This document shows positions 47,032 to 55,661 of a DNA stretch of 64,000 nt, piece by piece (positions within the stretch are counted from its first letter, which is position 1; each line of letters begins with the position of its first letter). The notes below the pieces were generated by a model. It had not been told where the DNA came from. It worked only from the letters and a program-made list of their open reading frames with translations, and ran no database searches. The stretch comes from an uncultured Bacteroidota bacterium (GTDB taxonomy: Bacteria; Bacteroidota; Bacteroidia; Chitinophagales; Chitinophagaceae). Location: the NCBI GenBank assembly GCA_903887005.1, contig CAISOH010000351.1:1-64000 (forward strand). The letters are read 5' to 3'. Both the position numbers and the translations under genes were made by a program.

Positions 47032-47630
47032 TACCAGCAAGCCAGTTAGCACAGTGGGTACAATTGGCTAATATAAGCCAATACCTTTCCGAGGACGATA
47101 ATGCCAAACAGAGCATCATGCAGTGGGGCCCTTACAGGGGAAATATTCGCCTGCCGTTCCTGCTTGGGTTCTATGCAGATATTGTTAACTGGGCTTCTAT
47201 CCCATACGTAGGAACAGAGCCATTGGATATTGTGGCCACGTACATGTACACTTTAATGGGAAAATACTTGGCGCAGGCCTCAAGCATACTTGGCAATGCT
47301 ACCGGCACAGTGATTGCACCGGGAACACCAGCCTCCGGCAGTATTATAAAAGCTTCGTTTGACCAGTTTACAGTAGGGCAGGCTGGGGCGTTAATGAATG
47401 CTGGAGATATTTCGCTTCAGCTTAATTACCCTAAAGCTCAGGCCAACACGGTAACGGTAGAAATTAACAACGTGCCATTAACTTACGGTGCATTAACCGA
47501 CCAGTTAAGCTATACAGTGGTTTACAATGCCACCAATTTTGTTGTAACGATATACAATGGCAGTCCAAACGAAGGAGTGCAGGATGGCTGGCTGATAGCG
47601 ATACGGAGCCTATACCAGCAAACTGTATAA
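47028..47630 (+). CDS. Hypothetical structural protein
   Basis: 200 aa ORF, ATGA coupling. Confidence 0.55.
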   Translation: MIPASQLAQWVQLANISQYLSEDDNAKQSIMQWGPYRGNIRLPFLLGFYADIVNWASIPYVGTEPLDIVATYMYTLMGKYLAQASSILGNATGTVIAPGTPASGSIIKASFDQFTVGQAGALMNAGDISLQLNYPKAQANTVTVEINNVPLTYGALTDQLSYTVVYNATNFVVTIYNGSPNEGVQDGWLIAIRSLYQQTV

Positions 47631-47684
47631 TTCCAATTTTAGGAGTGCGTTTAAAATAAGTCTATTTTTGGGAAAAGAATAATT

Positions 47685-48668
47685 ATGAAAATTCTCTTTT
47701 CCCTTTTTTTATTCATACCATTCATAGGGCTGGCGCAGCCGGTTCTCCCAAAAGGGGTGCCCTCCCCTAAATCAAACGGGTACAGCGAAATAGGATATTA
47801 CAGGGCAGACAGTGCTTTTCTTGTAGGAACAAGAGACACTAATTTTACCCCCGTGGCAGGTGTTACGGCGATGGTATTTGCACACGACAGCCTGTATTAT
47901 TACAGCGTAAGCCAAACAAAATGGATTGCTTTAGGGACAGGTTCAAGTTCGCAAATACCAGGTGGCCCAATAACGAGTCTTCCGGCCGTAGCAGATAACC
48001 CAGGAACCAATATCCCCGTAAGTACATTTATTATCAATGAATTTTACAAAACCCAAAGCCCAACTGCCACTTTAACTGGTGGCGCTATTATAGATTATAC
48101 TTCCGCAGGGAGTACAGCAAAAACCTTAAACTGGAGTGCCGGCCGTCAATTTGCAACAAACCCTTTATCAAGTATAGTGGTAGCGGGGGTGGGGCAAAGT
48201 TTCAGCCAACCATCTGCCCCTGGCACAGTAAGCGGTACACAATCGGTTAACGTACCAGCCAATACAACAACGACCTACCAAAACGTAGTAACAACGACAG
48301 ACGGTAAGACCGCAACCGCAAGCACCACATTTACCTCAGAACTTAGAATATACGCTGGCTTTGTTTCTTCCACCACCCCCACCAGCGCGGATATCATTGC
48401 GGCAACGGGGAGTAGTTATGTGGGAGGGGAGTTTGCTACGAGCAGAAATCAATCGGGAAGCCTAAGCACTCCTTCGGGCAGTAAATATGTAATGTTTTGC
48501 AATCCTGTTTCATTTGGAGTGCCAAATATTACCATTAACGGCCTGGGCGTTACCTACAACATAACCACAATAACGTTTGTTGGGCCTTTAGGGTATAGCA
48601 GTTCCTATTACCTGGCGATTGCTCCTTTTCCAACATCTGGCCCTATATCAAGTTACTTAGTAAATTAA
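47685..48668 (+). CDS. Fibre-like protein with predicted Sec signal peptide
   Basis: MKILFSLFLFIPFIGLAQ N-terminus; T/S-rich body. Confidence 0.6.
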   Translation: MKILFSLFLFIPFIGLAQPVLPKGVPSPKSNGYSEIGYYRADSAFLVGTRDTNFTPVAGVTAMVFAHDSLYYYSVSQTKWIALGTGSSSQIPGGPITSLPAVADNPGTNIPVSTFIINEFYKTQSPTATLTGGAIIDYTSAGSTAKTLNWSAGRQFATNPLSSIVVAGVGQSFSQPSAPGTVSGTQSVNVPANTTTTYQNVVTTTDGKTATASTTFTSELRIYAGFVSSTTPTSADIIAATGSSYVGGEFATSRNQSGSLSTPSGSKYVMFCNPVSFGVPNITINGLGVTYNITTITFVGPLGYSSSYYLAIAPFPTSGPISSYLVN

Positions 48669-48678
48669 AACACATTTT

Positions 48679-50880
48679 ATGCGCAAGCTAATTACAATAC
48701 TTTTTACAATTCTTTCAATTGCTTCTTTTGGCCAGACAAAAATAACTGCGCCAATTGTAAGAAACAGCCCCAGCGACATTTCCTACGGCACCCACTACGA
48801 CAGTATAGGTTATTATGGTTTTAGAACGCTTTATGATACTGTTTCCCGTAATAATATTCCTTCGGCACTGCTTAAAAACGGCACGTTTGTTTATACTTAC
48901 ATGGATAGTACCATGTGGCGACTGGACAGCGCACAAACGCCTGTATGGGTTGTTTACAGCAAAGGTTCACCTTATACAAACACAGGATTGCAGCAGGTAA
49001 TAACCAATAACCCAAATCTATCTACAAATAATATTGTTAATGGCAATGGCCATAATTTTACGTTTTTAGGTAATGGCGGTAGCGATTCCTTTAACGTTAA
49101 AAACTATGCAAATCTTTATATAAGCGGAGGTAGTTCAGTGCGGATAAGTACTGCACAGATTAATTTTGATGCACCCTTTGGCGCATATTTTAGTGGAGGC
49201 GTAGGTTTTGATAATTACACCAACCCTCTATACATAAGGCAAATAAATGGGGTGTATGCTCCTACTTATATAAGCTCTGATGGAACGGGAGGGGGTATGA
49301 GTAACTACTGGGTATTTCCATTTAATAGAGAGCATGATACAGTTGCAGGGAAAGGGTATGTAGATGGTAATTTTGTAACTCTTAACACATACCAAACAGT
49401 TACAGGGCAAAAAGAATTTAACACAATATTGCCGGGAACGGGAGGAGATGCCATAACCATAGCACCAACCGCAACCGCAACTGCAGATAGTGTCATATTT
49501 AGAGGGCTGCACTTAGTAGGCACAGGTTTAAACACAGGAGGACATACTTATATTAGAAAAATTTTATTGCAAAATGATGGGCAAAGTTTGTTTAAAGATA
49601 ATCAGTACAATAGTGGAACTGTTTTTGGGCAAAAAATACAGATAAACGGGAACGATAACACTATCCCCTCCAGTGCTAATTTGAACTTTTTGGACAGCAA
49701 CGGAGTGCAGGGCGCAGTTATGTTAGGAACTTCACGACACTTTCAAATTAGTTCTTTTAATACAGATAAAGGCTTTGATTTCTATGTAGATGGGATTACT
49801 GGTTTAAACAGCAAGACTACAATAAGCGATACTTTGTTCCTTAACAGAAGCACGAATAATACAATATATTTCAACGGGGGAACAAATACCACAAATTCTA
49901 TAAGAAATAGTGATAGTACCGAATTGTTGGCATTTGGGGGTGGAAGCAGTAACAGCCTTGGGGCAAGTATGCTTATGTATGGCAAATCTTATGCGCCTAA
50001 TACACCAAACCAATATGGTTCAGTGGAATTTTGGGGGGTAAAAACACTGCGTAGTACATTGGCCGGGGGTATTAAGTTATCAATACGGGACACAGCCATA
50101 GGAAGCAATAGAGTTGCTTTATTTATAGACCAAAATTTTAATACAATAGTTGGACAGTTTAATGCAAATGCAACAGGTTTGAACTTATTCAATCCGTTGG
50201 CGCAATTTCAAATTCAGAATCAGAACACTAACGCCACGGCATTTCTTATAACTAACAGCCGGGCGCAACAGTTAGCCAAAGTAGATAGCAGTGGGTATGT
50301 AACACTAAACACACAACCCGTTACCAGCGGGGCAACATACAGACAACTTACATATAACACATCAACGGGAGCAATCGAAAGCGTAGCATCCGGTGCAACA
50401 GGGACATACAACGCACATAGTTTCCTGGCTAATAATTCGCCCGCAAGCACATCGCCAGCGTTTGTAAACTACTTTGACAGCTCGGGTGTATACTCCGATA
50501 GTATTGTTTTTACAGGCACTACTGCACCATCGGGCGCAACTACCAATAGCGTTGCTGTTAGTCAGCGTGGCAAGCTATGTACTATAACGATAACGTTAAG
50601 CTATGCAACCCCTGGAAGTGCCATAACGTTGGCGCAGATGAAAATACCGAGTTGGGCACCCGTACCATCCCCTCCTACAGGCTTAACGGGTGCATCCAAT
50701 TACATATATCCGGGGGCGGGACGAATGAGCAGCAAGACAGCTATTAGCGGAGGTCTGGCAAGTAGTAACATGTACGCCAATGCCGCAGCAGTGCCTACGG
50801 GGTACTGGGTAGAGGTTAGACCTACAAGCAGCAGTACCGCACAGGTAGTACAAACAACGATAACCTATCAAACACTATAA
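48679..50880 (+). CDS. Tail-fibre-like protein with predicted Sec signal peptide
   Basis: MRKLITILFTILSIASFGQ; 733 aa fibre-like body. Confidence 0.6.
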   Translation: MRKLITILFTILSIASFGQTKITAPIVRNSPSDISYGTHYDSIGYYGFRTLYDTVSRNNIPSALLKNGTFVYTYMDSTMWRLDSAQTPVWVVYSKGSPYTNTGLQQVITNNPNLSTNNIVNGNGHNFTFLGNGGSDSFNVKNYANLYISGGSSVRISTAQINFDAPFGAYFSGGVGFDNYTNPLYIRQINGVYAPTYISSDGTGGGMSNYWVFPFNREHDTVAGKGYVDGNFVTLNTYQTVTGQKEFNTILPGTGGDAITIAPTATATADSVIFRGLHLVGTGLNTGGHTYIRKILLQNDGQSLFKDNQYNSGTVFGQKIQINGNDNTIPSSANLNFLDSNGVQGAVMLGTSRHFQISSFNTDKGFDFYVDGITGLNSKTTISDTLFLNRSTNNTIYFNGGTNTTNSIRNSDSTELLAFGGGSSNSLGASMLMYGKSYAPNTPNQYGSVEFWGVKTLRSTLAGGIKLSIRDTAIGSNRVALFIDQNFNTIVGQFNANATGLNLFNPLAQFQIQNQNTNATAFLITNSRAQQLAKVDSSGYVTLNTQPVTSGATYRQLTYNTSTGAIESVASGATGTYNAHSFLANNSPASTSPAFVNYFDSSGVYSDSIVFTGTTAPSGATTNSVAVSQRGKLCTITITLSYATPGSAITLAQMKIPSWAPVPSPPTGLTGASNYIYPGAGRMSSKTAISGGLASSNMYANAAAVPTGYWVEVRPTSSSTAQVVQTTITYQTL

Positions 50881-50884
50881 TAAC

Positions 50885-51061
50885 ATGTATATCAAGCAAA
50901 AGGACAGCAGCGTATATGTTGCCGATGCACAGGGAATGTTAATACAAGGAACAGAGGATGAGCTTATGCAGCACCCGGCTATGTTGCATAACGGGGATGC
51001 GTTTGAATTAACTACGCAAGCGCCGGAAGGAAATGAAATATTAAGGTATTCAGAACTGTAA
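50885..51061 (+). CDS. Small hypothetical protein
   Basis: MYIKQKDSSVYVADAQGMLIQG... Confidence 0.4.
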   Translation: MYIKQKDSSVYVADAQGMLIQGTEDELMQHPAMLHNGDAFELTTQAPEGNEILRYSEL

Positions 51062-51071
51062 AATTTATATT

Positions 51072-51458
51072 ATGAAACAAAATATGGCATTGGCCTTTCT
51101 GCAAGAGATGTTGCAAAGGTTTTTCACGAAAAGCCCTTTGTTTTTTCGTATTTGGCAGTGGATAAGCGCCACGGCAGCGGTTATTACGGGCATTCCGCCC
51201 CTGCTTGTGCAATGGGGAATAACATTGCCAGCCCCTTGGGATATTGCCTCTAATAAGTTAATAGCGGCCCTCACCACTGGCATGTGGGTAATGAGCCGCC
51301 TTACAACTCAAAGCGCAATAGTTGCAGGCAAGGATGGGGAACCTCCGCTAAAACAAACAAGCGCGGGCAGCCTGCCGTTTACCGCTGCTACCGAAATAAA
51401 AAACGCAACGGGCGATCTTAGTACAAACATTAATTCACAATCTAACAAAACCACATGA
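51072..51458 (+). CDS. Putative membrane protein (holin-like)
   Basis: Hydrophobic segments WISATAAVITGIPPLLVQWGI; near lysis genes. Confidence 0.45.
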   Translation: MKQNMALAFLQEMLQRFFTKSPLFFRIWQWISATAAVITGIPPLLVQWGITLPAPWDIASNKLIAALTTGMWVMSRLTTQSAIVAGKDGEPPLKQTSAGSLPFTAATEIKNATGDLSTNINSQSNKTT

Positions 51459-51565
51459 AAGGGAAAGACAAGCCAAGGAAGCCTGAAAAGCCGGTACAGA
51501 AACCTACGCCTGCAACAGAAGGAACGGGCGGCGATACACCGCCAACGCCTCCTAAAAAACCATAA
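51455..51565 (+). CDS. Small proline/lysine-rich peptide
   Basis: MKGKDKPRKPEKPVQKPTPATEGTGGDTPPTPPKKP, coupled start. Confidence 0.35.
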   Translation: MKGKDKPRKPEKPVQKPTPATEGTGGDTPPTPPKKP

Positions 51566-51582
51566 CCCATTAAAAACACTAT

Positions 51583-51963
51583 ATGAAGCTGATTTACATA
51601 ACAATAGCAGTAATTCTTATTGGACTTTGGATTGGATATGTTTCAGCGGATTATTACGATGGGAGATGGATGGAGTATTACTATTTATGGGATAAGGGGA
51701 AGGATGTGTTGCTTCTCCTTATTCCTGTTCAATTTGTCAGCAAAAAACTAAAAATTATCTTATGCAGCATGGTCGTATTTTTCTTAGTAAGGTTCGTGTG
51801 GCAGATGTTCGCGATAAGGGATTACGCCACAGCCAGCAGGCCATCAATAATCTTTCTGTTATACATACTGGAGATGATAATGGTTTTGGGGATAATTCTA
51901 TGGGAACTGGGTATTCCATTATTAACATCCTTAAAACTATTTTTAAAGAAATGGCAGAATTAA
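51583..51963 (+). CDS. Multi-pass membrane protein
   Basis: Several hydrophobic segments. Confidence 0.55.
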   Translation: MKLIYITIAVILIGLWIGYVSADYYDGRWMEYYYLWDKGKDVLLLLIPVQFVSKKLKIILCSMVVFFLVRFVWQMFAIRDYATASRPSIIFLLYILEMIMVLGIILWELGIPLLTSLKLFLKKWQN

Positions 51964-52172
51964 AAACCTGGGTTGTATTAGCCCACCTGGCTGGTAGTTT
52001 TGGTTACGGCTACGCCCTTTACATTGAGTGGGGCACCGTCAAGGCGGCTATCATGTTGGTAATTGGTACGCTGTATGCTGTTATACAGGTATTGCGTTTT
52101 GCTGTACGACTGGTAAATGAGTATTATGACATGCTGCATAAGAGACGGAAGTACCAGGAGCATAAAGACTAA
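51951..52172 (+). CDS. Holin-like small membrane protein
   Basis: MAELKTWVVLAHLAGSFGYGYALYIEWGTVKAAIMLVIGTLYAVIQVLRF...; ATG 51951 used rather than ORF-track start 51762. Confidence 0.5.
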   Translation: MAELKTWVVLAHLAGSFGYGYALYIEWGTVKAAIMLVIGTLYAVIQVLRFAVRLVNEYYDMLHKRRKYQEHKD

Positions 52173-52200
52173 TTAATACCGATATTTAATAAAAATGTTT

Positions 52201-52227
52201 AAGTGGTCGAATTTGACCACTTTTTTA
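52201..52227 (+). terminator. Intrinsic terminator
   Basis: AAGTGGTC-GAATTT-GACCACTT TTTTT. Confidence 0.8.
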
Positions 52228-52273
52228 TTTGTATACCTTTATGCTTTAAATTTTCTAACCAAAAACGAAAATC

Positions 52274-52762
52274 ATGAGTTTATTAAATTCCATTGCAAAG
52301 TTTTTTGTACAGATTTGGAAGTTTCTCACAAAAGAGGCCCAGGATGCTTTACCAATTGTAGAAAAAGTGATTAACGAGTTAAAGGCCATAAATGCTACGG
52401 GCATACCAGCAGACATACTGAGCTTAGTAACTACCCCTGCCATAGGCACGGCCATCGAAGCGGCTATAACGACCAGTTTGGCGGCCATATCAACAGGGAT
52501 AGCCACAGCCAGCGGATGGGCGGCAGAAACGCCACAGCAGGCCCTGGAAGGGATTGTGCAGTATATTAACAAAGCGGATGCCCCAACCAAAGCAGGATTG
52601 CTTACGCAGCTATCTTCCAGCCTTTATTCAGCGGTAAGCGGTATATCCACGGCACATGCCAGTACGTTAACGCAACTTCATTATACGGGAGAACTGCAGG
52701 CGGCAGTTGCAGCAGATACTCCGCAGGAAGAAGATGCCACCAATGCAGAGGAAACCACATAA
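52274..52762 (+). CDS. Alanine-rich hypothetical protein
   Basis: 162 aa ORF. Confidence 0.55.
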   Translation: MSLLNSIAKFFVQIWKFLTKEAQDALPIVEKVINELKAINATGIPADILSLVTTPAIGTAIEAAITTSLAAISTGIATASGWAAETPQQALEGIVQYINKADAPTKAGLLTQLSSSLYSAVSGISTAHASTLTQLHYTGELQAAVAADTPQEEDATNAEETT

Positions 52763-52848
52763 ATTTGCATAATCAGCAATTTTTTTTACGTATTAGTATT
52801 AGCCCTGTATATCTATACGGGGTTTTTCTTTAACCAAAAACAAACGTT

Positions 52849-53271
52849 ATGGCAGATTTTACAATAGCATTTAAACGCAGGCTACCAATAGAGGGGCCTT
52901 GGGAAAACGACCCTACGGATAGCGGATGCTGGACACTGGGCGATACATTAGGGGCTGGCCACGGGGTAAACATTGGAACCAATATGGGAATATGTGCATG
53001 GGAACTTAGCGCATACCTGGGCCGCACTGCTACGGAGGAGGATATGAAAAACCTGAGCGAAGAAACTGCGGGAGCAATTTTCAAGAAAAACTACTGGGAT
53101 AAATTTCGTGGCGATGAAATTATTAACCAGAATATTGCCAATGACCTTTTTGATGCATGCGTTAATGAGGGCCTGGTAACCGGTATTAAGCAAGCTCAGG
53201 AGGCCGGAGGAATAACCATTAACGGTAAGGTAGATGAACCCACATTAAACTTCTTAAATACATTGTTATGA
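52849..53271 (+). CDS. Endolysin (GH108/lysozyme-like with peptidoglycan-binding-like C-terminus)
   Basis: DPTDSGCWTLGDTLGAGHGVNIGTNMG...FKKNYWDKFRGDEIINQNIANDLFDACVNEG...INGKVDEPTLNFLN. Confidence 0.75.
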   Translation: MADFTIAFKRRLPIEGPWENDPTDSGCWTLGDTLGAGHGVNIGTNMGICAWELSAYLGRTATEEDMKNLSEETAGAIFKKNYWDKFRGDEIINQNIANDLFDACVNEGLVTGIKQAQEAGGITINGKVDEPTLNFLNTLL

Positions 53272-53681
53272 GAAAATTGATAATTGGGATAATGATACTG
53301 GCATCCTGCACCCAGGCCAAATTGCCTTCAAAGAGCCAGGACAGCGTGGCTGTTATTTTGAACGGAGATACCATTGGAGTAAACAGGCAAACGAGCGATG
53401 CCCTGATTGTGATACATGCAAAATACGATAGCCTGTTAAGCCGCCAGCGGGCAGCAGACAGTGCCCTGGCCCTGTTACAGCCCAAATACGACAGTCTTTT
53501 GAGAGCGAAGCAGGATGCAGACTATTTTAACACTAAGATTGTTAGAACAAGGGACAGCCTTCGTACCGCACTGTTCAGGGACGAATACAAAATAATAAAG
53601 GTGAAGTATTACGTATCGCTTTGTATGAAGCATCCAGTAAACGACAAGTATTTAAAAGGCTGGATAAACGCGATATTTTAA
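53268..53681 (+). CDS. Putative spanin-type lipoprotein
   Basis: Lipobox-like ILASC in MRKLIIGIMILASCTQAK, coiled-coil-like body, overlaps endolysin stop. Confidence 0.45.
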   Translation: MRKLIIGIMILASCTQAKLPSKSQDSVAVILNGDTIGVNRQTSDALIVIHAKYDSLLSRQRAADSALALLQPKYDSLLRAKQDADYFNTKIVRTRDSLRTALFRDEYKIIKVKYYVSLCMKHPVNDKYLKGWINAIF

Positions 53682-53724
53682 TAAAATAGTTAATATTGCA
53701 GTGAATTGTTTTTTAAAAGGTTAG

Positions 53725-53760
53725 AGAGTGCCTGGCTATTATTGCCGGGCACTTTCTTTT
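53725..53760 (+). terminator. Intrinsic terminator
   Basis: AGTGCCTGGC-TATTATT-GCCGGGCACT followed by T-rich run. Confidence 0.75.
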
Positions 53761-53774
53761 TAATAACCTAAAAA

Positions 53775-53782
53775 TAAATTTG
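53775..53782 (+). promoter_or_regulatory. Bacteroidota-type -7 box
   Basis: TAAATTTG upstream of the GATATAC repeats. Confidence 0.4.
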
Positions 53783-53794
53783 TTTATTAAAAAT

Positions 53795-53829
53795 GATATA
53801 CTATTTTTGATATACCAAATACGATATAC
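53795..53829 (+). repeat. Three GATATAC repeats with exact 14-bp period
   Basis: GATATAC-tattttt-GATATAC-caaatac-GATATAC, 4 nt before ATG 53834. Confidence 0.8.
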
Positions 53830-53833
53830 GAAA

Positions 53834-54112
53834 ATGGCAATAGCGCTTTTTGATACTGAAATGACACTTGAAACAACGATACCATTAACAAGGCTTAATG
53901 CCCTGGTAGCCCAAATAAGCTACAAGGGGAAGGTATTGTGTGTAGAGTGCGGCAGCCAGTATAATGCAGATATGGCTATACCGGATTGGGAATTTATTAA
54001 GGTAGGAGAATTTAGCGGCAGTGAGTTGTGGTATCAATTATGGAAGATTGACGGGCAATTGCATTGCTTTTTAAGCAACGGACAAAACATAAGGCTTAAA
54101 TCAAAATACTAA
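53834..54112 (+). CDS. Hypothetical protein
   Basis: MAIALFDTEMTLETTIPLTRLN... Confidence 0.5.
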   Translation: MAIALFDTEMTLETTIPLTRLNALVAQISYKGKVLCVECGSQYNADMAIPDWEFIKVGEFSGSELWYQLWKIDGQLHCFLSNGQNIRLKSKY

Positions 54113-54113
54113 T

Positions 54114-54329
54114 ATGGCAGGTTTAACAGAACAGGTGGTTGCTGACCTTTTTAAAAGGGCTGAGGATATGGGAATAACGATGGGGCAGCTTGCGTATATT
54201 TCTAAGATTGGAAGTTCTACTTTAAGCGAGATTAAGAATGGAAAGCGTGATATTAATTTGGCCAAAATAGAGAAGATTTGCGAGGCTTTAAAGGTTCGGC
54301 CAGTGCTTTCCTTTACACCGGTGGGTTAA
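54114..54329 (+). CDS. XRE-family HTH regulator
   Basis: MGITMGQLAYISKIGSSTLSEIKNGKRDINLAKIEKICEALKV. Confidence 0.85.
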   Translation: MAGLTEQVVADLFKRAEDMGITMGQLAYISKIGSSTLSEIKNGKRDINLAKIEKICEALKVRPVLSFTPVG

Positions 54330-54373
54330 AGCGATTGTAGGGCATTTACAGGGCAAAATAAACACACTTTTTT

Positions 54374-54598
54374 ATGATAAGTTATTTAGCTATTTATGTG
54401 GCAGGGTACGTTGTTTCCTATTTTTTAGGAAAAGCGTCATGGATAAAGGATCATGAAGGCTTCTTGGTTCCTTGGTCTATTGCTACCAGAAGGGGATTTT
54501 TAATGATTAGTTTACTTTCATGGCTATCAGTTCTTATATTTTTTATTTTTTTATTTGGGTCAAGCGAAGATGGCGATGACACCCCTGCTAAATGGTAA
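54374..54598 (+). CDS. Small membrane protein
   Basis: Two hydrophobic segments. Confidence 0.5.
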   Translation: MISYLAIYVAGYVVSYFLGKASWIKDHEGFLVPWSIATRRGFLMISLLSWLSVLIFFIFLFGSSEDGDDTPAKW

Positions 54599-54620
54599 TT
54601 TTAAACTTTAAAACAACAAT

Positions 54621-55457
54621 ATGAATACAGAAATTGCCAAAGTCCTTAACAAAGAGGTGAATACCGTATTAAAGGCAAAGGCCCTTGAGGGGTTTGAAAA
54701 GGCTTACCTGCTTGCTGATTCCATTGAAAAGCTTCAAACTGCTTTAACCCCCCAATACATGCGGCCTATCATGGCATTACAGGGCAATAAGCTTGGTTTT
54801 AAAACAGACAAGGATAAGGACGGCGGGTATTCTGAACCAATTGTTAAGAATTGCCTTATTGAAGCTGTTTTGATTGGATTGCAGCCATTTGGGAACCAGT
54901 TTAACATCATTGCAGGCAACATGTACCCTACAAAGGAGGGCATGGGTTCTCTACTTGACCATTGGGAGGGGCTTTCGTATAAAATAAAGCCCCGGCTACC
55001 GCGCATTAATGCCTTAAAAGATGGCGCTGCTGTAGAAATGGAAGTTGAGTGGACAATGAATGCAGGTGTTAAAAAAACTGAAATATTAGACATCCCTGTT
55101 AAGATGAACTCAATGATGGGTGTAGATGCCGTAATTGGCAAGGCCACCCGTAAGGCCCGCGCTTGGTTATATCATACACTTAGTGGGTTTGAGATTGCGG
55201 ATGGGGATATAACAGACCTTCCTTCTGCTTCTATGCAGGCTAATGAGGAACTGGAGCCATGGAAAATACTTTTGAAGGATGTAAAAACCCTGCAAGAGTT
55301 AGAGGTTATTGAAAAGAGCAATGCAGAGCAGATTGCAGGTAGCCCATTAATACAGGGGTTATTTATAACCAAAAGAAATACATTTTTGAATTTATCGGGC
55401 AAGGATAAAGCGAGCCAGGCTACGAAGCAGGCTGAGGAGATGCTAAAAAAGAATTAA
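54621..55457 (+). CDS. recT: RecT-family single-strand annealing protein
   Basis: CLIEAVLIGLQPFGNQFNIIAGNMYPTKEGM...KATRKARAWLYHTLSG; near a YqaJ nuclease. Confidence 0.75.
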   Translation: MNTEIAKVLNKEVNTVLKAKALEGFEKAYLLADSIEKLQTALTPQYMRPIMALQGNKLGFKTDKDKDGGYSEPIVKNCLIEAVLIGLQPFGNQFNIIAGNMYPTKEGMGSLLDHWEGLSYKIKPRLPRINALKDGAAVEMEVEWTMNAGVKKTEILDIPVKMNSMMGVDAVIGKATRKARAWLYHTLSGFEIADGDITDLPSASMQANEELEPWKILLKDVKTLQELEVIEKSNAEQIAGSPLIQGLFITKRNTFLNLSGKDKASQATKQAEEMLKKN

Positions 55458-55520
55458 AGACGGTGTTTTTCACAAATTAGAATTGGAAATTGGGCAGCCT
55501 TATTCTTAGGGCTGCAATAT

Positions 55521-55625
55521 TGGGGAATAGCTTAATTGGAAGACCAATCGAAGCTAAGGAGATGGCCACCGGATGCAGAGATTATCCATCGAGGAGAGAT
55601 ATTCGTTCGAGTCGAATTTCCTCAA
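55521..55625 (+). ncRNA. Non-canonical tRNA-like RNA, copy 1
   Basis: Acceptor TGGGGAA (55521-55527)/TTCCTCA (55618-55624), A73 at 55625; T8 A9; D arm GCTTAATTGGAAGACC; T arm ATTCG-TTCGAGT-CGAAT; 55 nt between D and T arms without a clear 5-bp/7-nt anticodon arm. Confidence 0.7.
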
Positions 55626-55661
55626 CCGAATTTTTAAAAACCTTTTAAAACGATATACAAT

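Noticed and set aside
51762-51950. N-terminal part of ORF 51762-52172
   Set aside because: Overlaps the membrane-protein gene 51583-51963 out of frame; ATG 51951 gives a cleaner holin-like product.
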